This document shows, one piece after another, positions 1 through 6,246 of a stretch of DNA of 10,259 nucleotides (the first letter of the stretch is position 1; every line of letters begins with the position of its first letter). Origin of the DNA: Chamaesiphon sp. (GTDB lineage Bacteria; Cyanobacteriota; Cyanobacteriia; Cyanobacteriales; Chamaesiphonaceae); assembly GCA_026786125.1 (NCBI GenBank), contig JAJAYU010000107.1, positions 1 through 10,259 of the forward strand. The letters run 5' to 3'. The notes beneath the pieces were generated by a model that was not told where the DNA came from, made no database searches, and saw only the letters and a program-made list of their open reading frames with translations. The position numbers were made by a program, and so were the translations under genes.

Positions 1-378
1 GAGTATCAGATTGACTTAGTAATTTTGGCTAAATATATGCAAATTATTAGTCCAGAAACGATCGATGGCTTCTCTAGTCATAGCATTATTAATATTCACC
101 ACTCCTTCCTCCCTGCATTTGTCGGTGCCAATCCCTATCACAAAGCCTACGAACGCGGCGTAAAAATCATTGGTGCAACGGGACACTATATCACCTCCGA
201 ACTCGATGCTGGGCCGATTATCGAACAGGATGTCGTCCGTGTCACCCACCGCGACGAGGTGGACGATTTGATTAGAACAGGCAAAGATCTCGAACGCATC
301 GTCCTCGCACGAGCAGTCCGGCACCATCTCCAAAATCGAGTGCTAGTATATGGCAATAAAACAGTCGTGTTTGACTAA
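1..378 (+). CDS. purU: Formyltetrahydrofolate deformylase, C-terminal part (5' end outside window)
   Basis: PurU hydrolyses 10-formyltetrahydrofolate to tetrahydrofolate and formate in the cytoplasm, balancing the one-carbon pool and supplying formate. The frame is open from base 1 and ends at TAA 376-378, leaving 125 visible residues of a protein usually about 280 long, so the N-terminal ACT domain and start of the catalytic domain are off the edge. The visible part is the end of the formyltransferase fold: a [10 protein letters not shown] motif, then [15 protein letters not shown] and [10 protein letters not shown]. In fragment numbering N31, H33 and D69 have the spacing of the Asn/His/Asp catalytic triad of the PurN/PurU fold, so the enzyme looks intact here. 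PurU rather than PurN is chosen because the His-His-Ser-Phe-Leu and ending VYGNKTVVF fit PurU as I remember it. A TTG at 25 is internal, since homology continues upstream to base 1. Confidence 0.95.
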   Translation, partial: EYQIDLVILAKYMQIISPETIDGFSSHSIINIHHSFLPAFVGANPYHKAYERGVKIIGATGHYITSELDAGPIIEQDVVRVTHRDEVDDLIRTGKDLERIVLARAVRHHLQNRVLVYGNKTVVFD

Positions 379-532
379 TTTTGGATGGGAGTGGATCTAA
401 AATCGGTGATAAATGCTGTGCCTGCGATATCTCGGTAAATAAAGGGAATAATTAAAGATAGTTGGCAGCGAATGTCTATGCAAGTAAGCCATCAGCAAAA
501 TATTGCTCTGAAATTTTACATAACTTTCCTGA

Positions 533-561
533 TTGAATGGTTGGATGTGGGAATATATAGA
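533..561 (+). promoter_or_regulatory. Candidate sigma70-type promoter for the response regulator gene
   Basis: TTGAAT (533-538) and TATAGA (556-561) are separated by exactly 17 bp; each box matches the consensus at four of six positions. Transcription would begin near 568, giving an untranslated leader of roughly 190 nt. In AT-rich DNA such matches arise by chance, so this is only a candidate. Confidence 0.3.
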
Positions 562-743
562 TAGGTTGTCCTTGGCAGTAGCCTCTCTTTAGAGAATCGA
601 TTGCCTGTAACTTAGTGACTTTCCGCTGGACTAAAGCCAATTAGCAGCATATCTCTAAATTTTATTTTAATAGTTAAACTCCACCATTAAATTTATTAAT
701 TCATCCTCTTATCCCCATTCCCCTAGCCAATTGTTGTGACATC

Positions 744-748
744 AAGGA
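744..748 (+). promoter_or_regulatory. Shine-Dalgarno supporting a GTG start
   Basis: AAGGA lies 7 nt upstream of GTG 756-758. It supports the GTG as the initiation codon of the response regulator; the protein then begins MKKILLVDDD, as expected for the first beta strand of a receiver domain. Confidence 0.65.
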
Positions 749-755
749 TTCAACC

Positions 756-1484
756 GTGAAAAAAATATTATTAGTAGACGATGACAAAACGCTCCAAACC
801 GTACTGACACGCTATTTAGAAAAGCGTGGTTATTCGGTACGGGTAGTAACGTCTGGAGTCCAGGCATTAAAACTTTTTACTCAGGATCCACCCGATTTAG
901 TCGTATCAGATATCATGATGCCAGGGATGGATGGGCTAGATTTTTGTCGCCGCTTACGGGCAACTAGACCTGGACAACTAGTCCCATTTATCTTTTTGAC
1001 GGCCAAAAAGGATCTTGAAGATCGGATTCAAGGTCATTATATTGGTGCAGATGACTATATCACCAAGCCATTTGAGCCACTAGAGCTGCTAGCCAAAATC
1101 GAAGCTCAACTCGAACGTTCTCGCCGGATTCATTCCGAAATGGTGCGGCTGATGCAAAAAGTACCTGAAGATAATGATTCAGGATCCGACTATGGTGATA
1201 GTCTAGGGCCGACAAATCAAGCTAGAGATCCTGAGCCAGAAGAAGACTTACCATTGACACCAGCAGAAGCGCGGGTATTCTGGGAAGTAATTCAAGGTTT
1301 GACTAATAAACAAATCAGTCAACGCTTGTTTATCAGTCCCCGTACGGTTCAGACTCACCTGAGTAATATTCTCACCAAGCTAAATCTAGAAAATCGATCT
1401 CAATTAGTCCGGTTTGCCTTCGAGCATGGCTATCGTCCACCCCAAACTCAGGAGGAGCAACGAGCAGCTGAAGCTAGAGGATAG
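756..1484 (+). CDS. NarL/LuxR-type response regulator (Ycf29/Rre1-like)
   Basis: A 242-residue two-component transcription factor. Residues 1-120 form a complete receiver domain: acidic cluster D8-D10, phospho-acceptor D52 (in VVSDIMMPGMDG), T82 (in FLTAKK) and K104 (in YITKPFEP). A hydrophilic, acidic linker spans about 130-165. Residues 167-227 are a LuxR/GerE helix-turn-helix with TPAEARV, GLTNKQISQRL and the recognition-helix segment SPRTVQTHLSNILTKL. All residues needed for phosphorylation are present, so it should switch on DNA binding on receipt of phosphate from a kinase. The receiver sequence, especially FIFLTAKKDLEDRIQG and the GADDYITKPFEPLELLAKI region, resembles the cyanobacterial/plastid Ycf29 (Rre1) subgroup as I remember it; that subgroup placement is an inference. 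No kinase gene is adjacent. A strong hairpin follows the gene, so it is probably transcribed alone. Confidence 0.88.
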   Translation: MKKILLVDDDKTLQTVLTRYLEKRGYSVRVVTSGVQALKLFTQDPPDLVVSDIMMPGMDGLDFCRRLRATRPGQLVPFIFLTAKKDLEDRIQGHYIGADDYITKPFEPLELLAKIEAQLERSRRIHSEMVRLMQKVPEDNDSGSDYGDSLGPTNQARDPEPEEDLPLTPAEARVFWEVIQGLTNKQISQRLFISPRTVQTHLSNILTKLNLENRSQLVRFAFEHGYRPPQTQEEQRAAEARG

Positions 1485-1502
1485 ATAGTTGATAATTGAT
1501 AG
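1484..1502 (+). repeat. Short degenerate GATA-TTGATA repeat after the response regulator stop
   Basis: GATAGTTGATAATTGATAG repeats a TTGATA-like unit immediately after the stop codon. Low-complexity tracts of this style are common between cyanobacterial genes. It is short enough to be accidental and no function is claimed. Confidence 0.3.
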
Positions 1503-1549
1503 CGGAGCCTTTCTATTAATTCTGGTAGAATGTAGATAAGACTTTAATG

Positions 1550-1576
1550 ATAGGGTTGTTAGCATAACAACCCTAT
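1550..1576 (+). terminator. Perfect 12-bp hairpin, probable intrinsic terminator
   Basis: ATAGGGTTGTTA (1550-1561) and TAACAACCCTAT (1565-1576) are perfect reverse complements around a 3-nt GCA loop. The hairpin lies 65 nt after the response regulator stop and is followed by TGTTTT, a short imperfect U tract. The fit to an intrinsic terminator is good for the stem and modest for the tail. It lies 37 bp before the start of the next gene, so it could also act in that gene's leader. Confidence 0.65.
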
Positions 1577-1613
1577 TGTTTTGGCTATATTTTATTTCAT
1601 TATTAATAATTTT

Positions 1614-2261
1614 ATGACTGAATCTATTGATATATTAATTAATTCAGAGAATAAGGGTGATCGAATTACAGCTTTAAATTTAGTTCGAGAACTGCAACCA
1701 GCGATTGCTTTTAGTTATATCAAACAATTGGTGACAGATAATAATACCCGCGTTCGCTATGCAGCAGTGAGCCAATTAGCAACATTAGGATCCCAAGATC
1801 TAGCCGAGAGTTTAATTATTTTACGCGATCGATTGGTCAACGATCCAGAGCCTGATGTCCAAGCCGCAGCCGCAGACTCTATCGGTGCGCTCAAACTGAC
1901 TGAAGCTTTCGACGATCTCCAAAATCTCTACGAGACTACTCCCGAATGGTTAGTACAATTTAGTATTGTCGCTGCATTAGGTGAATTGGGAGATTCGCGT
2001 GGATTAAAACTATTACAAACTGCCCTGACAAATGAGACTAGTCTGGTTCAAACTGCGGCAATTGGTGCGATTGGTGAATTAGGAATTCCTCATGGTGTTG
2101 AAAGTTTGATTCCCTTTGTCACCAATCCTGACTGGCAAATTAGATATCAACTCGCTCGATCTCTGCGTAATTTAGGTGGAGATTTAGCTGCTCAAAGTTT
2201 AGCAATTTTAGCAACTGATCCTGTCGAACAAGTTGCCAAAGAAGCACAGGGAATTAATTAA
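1614..2261 (+). CDS. nblB: HEAT-repeat protein, NblB-like (phycobilisome degradation/bilin lyase-related)
   Basis: A 215-residue all-helical protein of tandem HEAT-like repeats of about 30 residues, of the CpcE/NblB family. Repeat signatures include NTRVRYAAVSQLATLG (44-59), EPDVQAAAADSIGALKL (79-95), EWLVQFSIVAALGELGD (111-127), LVQTAAIGAIGELG (144-157) and DWQIRYQLARSLRNLGG (173-189). The run from RYAAVSQL through ILRDRL, DVQAAAADSIGAL and EWLVQFSIVAALGELGD matches cyanobacterial NblB as I remember it; NblB is needed for phycobilisome breakdown during nutrient starvation and is thought to bind the pigment. The assignment is by recall only. ATG 1614 is chosen because it gives MTESIDILI, a normal start for this family; the TTG at 1581 in the same frame would add an unrelated hydrophobic stretch and sits just behind the terminator hairpin. 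No clear Shine-Dalgarno is visible. Its neighbour on the right is a second, convergent HEAT-repeat gene. Confidence 0.8.
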   Translation: MTESIDILINSENKGDRITALNLVRELQPAIAFSYIKQLVTDNNTRVRYAAVSQLATLGSQDLAESLIILRDRLVNDPEPDVQAAAADSIGALKLTEAFDDLQNLYETTPEWLVQFSIVAALGELGDSRGLKLLQTALTNETSLVQTAAIGAIGELGIPHGVESLIPFVTNPDWQIRYQLARSLRNLGGDLAAQSLAILATDPVEQVAKEAQGIN

Positions 2262-2274
2262 TAATTATTAATTA
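2255..2274. repeat. 20-bp AT-only perfect palindrome between convergent genes
   Basis: The 20 bases centred on 2264/2265 are their own reverse complement and contain only A and T. The element overlaps the stop codon of the upstream HEAT-repeat gene and ends 9 bp before the stop of the convergent one. It may weakly terminate or slow transcription from both sides, or may be a by-product of AT-rich composition; there is no GC-rich stem. Confidence 0.5.
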
Positions 2275-2283
2275 TTGACGTAT

Positions 2284-3051
2284 TTATAAATTCAGGTCTG
2301 ATTCGAGATTTTCGATGGCTTGAATCCCCCGTGGATCTCCGAGCTTGAGTAGTGCTGATTTGGCATCGTCTCTTACCCCAAGATCTGGATCTTCTTCTAA
2401 TACTTGAATTAGGGCATCTACCGCAGTTGCATACACCACATTTGATGGTAATTCCCGACACAATCGCCCCAATGACCAAGCACAATTGCTCCGAACAGCG
2501 GCTAAGGGATCATTGATCAAAGCTTGGATAATCGGGGGGACAGTAGCGATGACCGCCTCATAACTGAGATCTGCGGCTTGCCCCAGAGAACTAGCTGCCC
2601 AGAGCCTGACAGCCGAAATATCGACCTTGAGCGAGCGTAATAGTGGCTTGAGCGCGCGACGATCCTTACAGTTACCTAAAGCCCAAACAATCCCCTTTCG
2701 AGCATAACCGTTCCAATCTCGATCAAGTTGTGCAATTAATGGTTCGACAGCATCAGGGCTGGGATTGCGCCCTAGTGCATAGCTAGCGGCAACTCTTACC
2801 AGTGGGCAAGGATCGGTGAGCAGGCGGATCAAATGGGGAATGGCGCGGTCATCTTGAATTTCACAGAAAGCTCGTGCAGCCAGCATTCGTTGAGCAGTGA
2901 TGGGGTCGGAAAGTAGTAATAACATTTCCGCTGGATCTGGCTTGAGTGGTTCTGGATTGGCATCCAACACAGCCAAAGTATCCAGATCGTCCAGAGGACG
3001 ATCTAGATCGAGATCATCCTCCAGGAAGTTTAGATCTTGTTCATAAACCAT
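2284..3051 (-). CDS. HEAT-repeat protein, PBS-lyase-like family (possibly IaiH-like)
   Basis: A 255-residue soluble protein. Residues 1-30 are strongly acidic (EDDLDLDRPLDDLD), then at least five HEAT repeats follow: around 54-80 (LAARAFCEIQDDRAIPHLI), 85-110 (VRVAASYALG), 117-142 (ARKGIVWALGNCKDRRAL), 148-178 (VRLWAASSLGQAADLSYE) and 185-235 (VRSNCAWSLGRLCRELPS). Such solenoids are protein-binding scaffolds; the family includes the bilin lyase subunits CpcE/CpcF. The RKGIVWALGNC and SNCAWSLGRLCRELPSNVV blocks recall a conserved cyanobacterial protein, and the Synechocystis IscA-binding HEAT protein IaiH is a candidate relative, but that is a guess from memory. Its several cysteines (C63, C82, C128, C190, C198) would fit a metal or iron-sulfur partner but prove nothing. 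The start ATG has an extended -10 promoter about 40 bp upstream and no obvious Shine-Dalgarno. Confidence 0.85.
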   Translation of the reverse strand: MVYEQDLNFLEDDLDLDRPLDDLDTLAVLDANPEPLKPDPAEMLLLLSDPITAQRMLAARAFCEIQDDRAIPHLIRLLTDPCPLVRVAASYALGRNPSPDAVEPLIAQLDRDWNGYARKGIVWALGNCKDRRALKPLLRSLKVDISAVRLWAASSLGQAADLSYEAVIATVPPIIQALINDPLAAVRSNCAWSLGRLCRELPSNVVYATAVDALIQVLEEDPDLGVRDDAKSALLKLGDPRGIQAIENLESDLNL

Positions 3052-3088
3052 AATGCTAGTCTAACCCATGCCCATTGCTGCTTTTGAC

Positions 3089-3097
3089 ATTATACCA
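3089..3097 (-). promoter_or_regulatory. Extended -10 promoter for the minus-strand HEAT-repeat gene
   Basis: Read on the minus strand, TGGTATAAT (3097 down to 3089) is a perfect TATAAT -10 box with the TGn extension. The -35 position at 17-bp spacing reads CCTTTT and is weak, as is usual for extended -10 promoters. Transcription would start near 3082, giving a leader of about 30 nt before the ATG at 3051. Confidence 0.5.
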
Positions 3098-3151
3098 AAA
3101 TCAATGCCCATAAAAGGAATTGTGAGTTAGGAGTTCGGTTGTGACTCGATC

Positions 3152-4384
3152 TCAGGTCAGTTTACCAATCACTTCTCGACCTAGCCATGCCGTATTGTGG
3201 GAGAGAGATTTTAGACTATTTTGAGTTACTGTCCAGGCTGTTTGAGTATCAAAAAGAATTCGCTGGGTGGGTGGCGATTGGTGGAGACATCGAGCTGGCT
3301 TGATGCTCAATGCCGCCCATAGTTCGAGAGCTGATAACTTACCTGACATGACTAGATGTTGCCACAGTAGCGGTAGAGCTAATTCTAACCCGATCGCACC
3401 AGCCGGAGCTTCACCAAAAGCTACAGTTTTTTCCTCATAAGTATAAGGGCTATGGTCGATCGCGATCGCATCCAACACTCCCCTTTTCACTCCCTCAATT
3501 AGAGCTATCCGGTCGTCTGAGGTGCCTAGAGGCGGGTCGAGCTTGAAATTGGGGTCATAGGTGGCGAGGTCGGTTGTATCGGCGATCAGGTGCAGCCAGG
3601 TAGCACTGGCGGTAATTGGTACGCCGCGTTGTTTAGCGGCGGCGATAATTTCGACACCACGACGGGTAGAAATCCGCATCAGGTGAACGGGGGTGCCAAT
3701 ATCGGCGATGATTTCGATCAACGCGGCTAGAGCGGCGGTTTCACTACTGACAGGATCGACTGGTAAGCCATATTTGAGTGCAGCTACTCCCGATCGAGCC
3801 AACCCGTTACCCCGCAAAGATCGATCAAGGGCGTATAATCCGATCGGACGATCGAATGGTTTGAGATATTCCAGGAACCGACGGATTAGAGCGGGATTAG
3901 AAATCGGACAACCATCCGCCCAGCCACTAATATTAGTGGTGCTGAGTTCAGCGAGTTCCGTCATCATTTTGCCAGCTACCCCTTCAGTTAGCGCACCCCA
4001 GTAGCCAATCTGGGGACAATTGGGAATTTGGGCAGCGATTTGGTGATACTCTCGATCAAGACTGATAATACTGCTAGCTCGATCGAGTGCAGGTAAGGTA
4101 TCGGGTAATATATTGACATGAACAAATCCCCCTGCTTTGGCTGCTAGGAGCAGGGATTCGATCGATTCCCGTTCTTCATGTCCAGGTGTGCCACTATGAC
4201 TATACAAATCGACTAATCCAGGCGCGAGAATCAGGTGTTCGCCAGGGGTAATCGTTAAATCTGTGGGAAGTTGGGTTGTGCTTGAAACTTCTTTTATTAC
4301 ACCATCGATAACTAATATATCTGCTAGTCGCTCTGTGGGCAAGATTGGGTCTAATACTCTAACCTGTTGAAATAATTGGTTCAT
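3152..4384 (-). CDS. pyrC: Dihydroorotase-like amidohydrolase with lost metal ligands (PyrC homologue)
   Basis: A 410-residue type I dihydroorotase homologue over its full length; active relatives cyclise carbamoyl aspartate to dihydroorotate in pyrimidine synthesis. The fold markers are present: APGLVDLYSHSGTPG (54-68), AAKAGGFVHVNILPD (81-95), WADGCPISNPALIRR (155-169), HLMRIST (234-240), PPLGTSDDRIALIEG (284-298) and AIAIDHSPYTYEEK (306-319). However, the first His of the HxH metal site is Y61, the Arg-Glu of the usual HLREPG is Gly-Thr, the Asn of the usual MPNTNP is D94, the mid-protein metal His (usual VHAED) reads LYALD at Y184, and the second His of the usual HxxHxS is R237. H63, D157 and D310 remain. 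By established knowledge of the family this pattern suggests a non-catalytic homologue such as the PyrC' subunit that supports aspartate transcarbamoylase in pseudomonads. The symbol marks homology, not proven activity. It starts at ATG 4384 and seems monocistronic. Confidence 0.85.
   Translation of the reverse strand: MNQLFQQVRVLDPILPTERLADILVIDGVIKEVSSTTQLPTDLTITPGEHLILAPGLVDLYSHSGTPGHEERESIESLLLAAKAGGFVHVNILPDTLPALDRASSIISLDREYHQIAAQIPNCPQIGYWGALTEGVAGKMMTELAELSTTNISGWADGCPISNPALIRRFLEYLKPFDRPIGLYALDRSLRGNGLARSGVAALKYGLPVDPVSSETAALAALIEIIADIGTPVHLMRISTRRGVEIIAAAKQRGVPITASATWLHLIADTTDLATYDPNFKLDPPLGTSDDRIALIEGVKRGVLDAIAIDHSPYTYEEKTVAFGEAPAGAIGLELALPLLWQHLVMSGKLSALELWAALSIKPARCLHQSPPTQRILFDTQTAWTVTQNSLKSLSHNTAWLGREVIGKLT
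3462..3469. repeat. HIP1 octamer GCGATCGC
   Basis: An exact copy of the cyanobacterial highly iterated palindrome, inside the dihydroorotase-like gene. It overlaps a second CGATCG core at 3457-3462. Confidence 0.9.
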
Positions 4385-4458
4385 TACTGAATTGGAAATA
4401 GATGACCCGCCGCAGATACTGACAATTAGCTAGGCTTCTGTGATGATTCTATTTTAAC

Positions 4459-4476
4459 CGTTCGCGTAGCGTCCGT
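4459..4476. repeat. Possible remnant of a small dispersed cyanobacterial repeat
   Basis: CGTTCGCGTAGCGTCCGT stands out as GC-rich in an AT-rich gap. The core TTCGCGTAGCGTC is, from memory, a common element of short interspersed repeats in filamentous and other cyanobacteria. Only one copy is present in this window. The rest of the 175-bp gap (4385-4559) shows no gene. Confidence 0.35.
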
Positions 4477-4559
4477 AAATTGATCGGATTGGTAGATTAC
4501 AAACCTAATCGAGGTCATGGTTAAGTGGATTTGTAGGGGAGATTTGGAGTCGTAATTGC

Positions 4560-5906
4560 CTACAACGCACCAGCGGCGGTTTTGTCGAGAATACCGCCAG
4601 CAGAAAGATGACTAGTCAGATTCAGAGCTTGAATCACAGGCTGTCCCTCAATCCCATCGGGATAGTCAATTACTGTCACAGCACCATTACCCTGCTTGAT
4701 CTTCCAGATATCGGCTAAACCCAATCCGAGGAGATTGCACAGCAAGACTTTATTCGTCGCATCATGGGCAACAACAATCCCTGTTTGCGGTTGATTTCCG
4801 ACTTGAGCGATAATTTTTTGCCAAGCAGCGGTTGCACGAGTCCAGACATCTTGGAGATTCTCACCTTCGGGCATTTGGACAGATTCGGGATGACTTTGCC
4901 AGCGTTCTAGTTCGCCTGGGTATTCGGCTTTGATTTCGGCTTCAAATTTGCCTTCCCACAGTCCATGTCCGATTTCGCGGAGATCTGTATCTTCATGTAA
5001 GGTTAATTGCGATCGATCTTTGAGGATAATCTGCGCTGTCTCCTTCGGGCGGGACATCGGACTGGTAAAAGCAAAATCAATCTCGATGGTTTTTAAAAAT
5101 TCTGCGGCTAGACTGGCTTGATTGCGTCCATTATCATTGAGCGGGACATCGATTTGACCTTGGAATTTGCCAGCGCGGTTCCAGTCGGTTTCGCCATGAC
5201 GGACGAGCAAAAAGCGAGGTCCTTGATTTGGAGGGCGAAATGTGGGTAATTTTTGACCGAGATGGCTGGTTTGATTGAGGGATTCTAACTGAACGTTCTC
5301 GCCCCAACCGCCGCTAAAATTGAGGACTGTGACACCGCAGTTTGACTGCTGGATGCTGTGATAGAGACGTGGGGGTATTCCCAGTGCTGTGCTAATTAGA
5401 GCGCGGTTGATGCCATTGTGGGCGACGATTAGGATTGTTTGTCCCTGGTGTTGGGGGATAATTCCTTGCCAGAAGGTGGTTGCTTGGGCGGATAGGGATA
5501 AGACTGGAAAAAATTCTTGCTGACTCCCATCCGCTTGGGGGAGCAACATCTTTAGTTCGTGGGGACGTTCTTTCCAGGCTTGATACTGTTGGGCATATTT
5601 TTCCCGCACGTCCTGATTGAGCATAGTTTCCCACAAGGGCAGATCGATTTCCAGTAATCGATCGTCTGTCTGTAAACAATCCTGTTGTCCCAACCCAGTT
5701 AAGACTGTCGTTGCTGTTTGATGCGCTCGTTGGAGTGGACTACAGTAAGCGGCACTAAATTCTAATCCTTGAAATGCTTCACTCGTCAGCCTAGCATCTG
5801 CTTGACCTCGATCGGTCAACACTGACAAATCACTGCGTCCTTGGATCCGTCCTTGGCTGTTATAACTACTCTGTCCGTGGCGTAAAATAATAACTCGCGT
5901 ACTCAA
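4560..5906 (-). CDS. Two-domain histidine phosphatase (phosphoglycerate mutase superfamily), plant CA1P-phosphatase-like
   Basis: A 448-residue soluble protein with two complete histidine phosphatase domains. Domain 1 (about 1-215) has LRHGQSSYN with catalytic H10, R60 in SPLQRAHQT, E86 in LLEIDLPLWE and second His H163 in VAHNGINRAL. Domain 2 (about 230-440) has VRHGETDWN with H237, R286 in TSPMSRPKETA, E311 in LREIGHGLWEG and H381 in VAHDATNKVLL. Both active sites therefore look intact. Such enzymes transfer or remove phosphate through a phosphohistidine. Domain 1, with RIQGRSDLSVLT, LLEIDLP and QSNCGVTVLNF, resembles as I recall the Arabidopsis probable 2-carboxy-D-arabinitol-1-phosphatase, a Rubisco-inhibitor phosphatase relative, but the true substrate (sugar phosphate, phosphoserine or phosphoglycerate) cannot be read from sequence. 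The start is TTG 5906 with GGAGG 9 nt upstream; MSTRVIILRHG then follows, as the fold requires. It is divergent from the kinase gene. Confidence 0.9.
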   Translation of the reverse strand: MSTRVIILRHGQSSYNSQGRIQGRSDLSVLTDRGQADARLTSEAFQGLEFSAAYCSPLQRAHQTATTVLTGLGQQDCLQTDDRLLEIDLPLWETMLNQDVREKYAQQYQAWKERPHELKMLLPQADGSQQEFFPVLSLSAQATTFWQGIIPQHQGQTILIVAHNGINRALISTALGIPPRLYHSIQQSNCGVTVLNFSGGWGENVQLESLNQTSHLGQKLPTFRPPNQGPRFLLVRHGETDWNRAGKFQGQIDVPLNDNGRNQASLAAEFLKTIEIDFAFTSPMSRPKETAQIILKDRSQLTLHEDTDLREIGHGLWEGKFEAEIKAEYPGELERWQSHPESVQMPEGENLQDVWTRATAAWQKIIAQVGNQPQTGIVVAHDATNKVLLCNLLGLGLADIWKIKQGNGAVTVIDYPDGIEGQPVIQALNLTSHLSAGGILDKTAAGAL

Positions 5907-5915
5907 GGGTCTTGT

Positions 5916-5920
5916 CCTCC
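5916..5920 (-). promoter_or_regulatory. Strong Shine-Dalgarno deciding a TTG start
   Basis: On the minus strand GGAGG lies 9 nt upstream of TTG 5906-5904. No in-frame ATG lies between it and the RHG motif, and the catalytic first strand begins four residues later, so the TTG is the likely initiation codon of the histidine phosphatase. Confidence 0.7.
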
Positions 5921-6008
5921 AATGGCTGACTCATTCTATCAGGGAATAGGCTTTAGGAGATCGGCTTTTGAGCTGTAGAGATAGAAATCGCTCCCAAGCA
6001 ATAATGAT

Positions 6009-6022
6009 GTAAACATGTGTAT
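6009..6022 (+). promoter_or_regulatory. Weak NtcA-like site
   Basis: GTA-N8-TAT at 6009-6022 differs by one base from the NtcA consensus GTAN8TAC. A TAN3T-type -10 (TAGACT, 6048-6053) follows 25 bp later, slightly farther than usual. One-mismatch matches are common by chance, so confidence is low. Confidence 0.15.
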
Positions 6023-6036
6023 TCCTTGAAACCAAT

Positions 6037-6056
6037 ATCAGTCAGATTAGACTGAT
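6037..6056. promoter_or_regulatory. 20-bp dyad, candidate operator between divergent genes
   Basis: ATCAGTC (6037-6043) and GACTGAT (6050-6056) are perfect inverted repeats around a 6-bp AGATTA spacer. Size and geometry suit a homodimeric helix-turn-helix protein. The dyad lies 131 bp upstream of the phosphatase start and 191 bp upstream of the kinase ATG, so it could affect either. A small RNA hairpin is an alternative; no U tract follows. Confidence 0.4.
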
Positions 6057-6114
6057 TATTAGTAGGTGGTACTAAATTGATGCAATTCCTATATTCAAAT
6101 ATTGTCCTTTGGTC

Positions 6115-6133
6115 GCCATCATTGAACAATGGC
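6115..6133. repeat. Short inverted repeat GCCAT/ATGGC upstream of the kinase gene
   Basis: GCCAT (6115-6119) and ATGGC (6129-6133) flank a 9-bp spacer that itself holds part of a CATTG/CAATG dyad. It is small and may be accidental. Apart from this and the dyad at 6037-6056, the gap 5907-6246 shows no gene. Confidence 0.2.
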
Positions 6134-6246
6134 TAAATCCACTTTTAATCGAGCAACTATTTCTCTTATTTTGAGTCTCAACGAGTCATTTGACAACTAA
6201 AATATTTTCCGTAGATCGATTCCCGTTCGTATCCTCAGTTTCACCA

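Larger units (their letters stand above)
379..755. other. Intergenic region between purU and the response regulator gene
   Basis: These 377 bp hold no convincing gene in either direction. They are AT-rich, carry one plausible sigma70-type promoter (533-561), and end in a pyrimidine-rich stretch (about 700-725, with CCCCATTCCCC) followed by the Shine-Dalgarno of the next gene. I see no clear terminator hairpin with a U tract behind purU and no RNA gene that I recognise. Confidence 0.6.

Noticed and set aside
25..27. TTG as a start codon for the first gene
   Set aside because: The same frame is open to base 1 and the upstream residues continue the PurU match, so the gene is cut by the window edge.
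16..333. Long minus-strand open frame opposite purU
   Set aside because: It lies wholly antisense to a clearly conserved PurU frame and its translation shows no recognisable motif.
1581..1613. TTG 1581 as start of the NblB-like gene
   Set aside because: It would add an 11-residue hydrophobic stretch foreign to the family and lies 5 bp behind the hairpin; ATG 1614 gives the expected N-terminus.
2258..2485. Second minus-strand frame at the end of the HEAT-repeat gene
   Set aside because: It is out of frame with the HEAT repeats and gives an Arg/Ser/Cys-rich peptide typical of shadow frames.
3121..3151. Terminator behind the dihydroorotase-like gene
   Set aside because: A GAGT/ACTC pairing can be drawn, but on the transcribed strand it has a mismatch, a 12-nt loop and no U tract.
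3693..4004. Plus-strand open frame inside the dihydroorotase-like gene
   Set aside because: It is a shadow of the conserved minus-strand frame; its translation is Arg/Ser-rich and shows no family motif.
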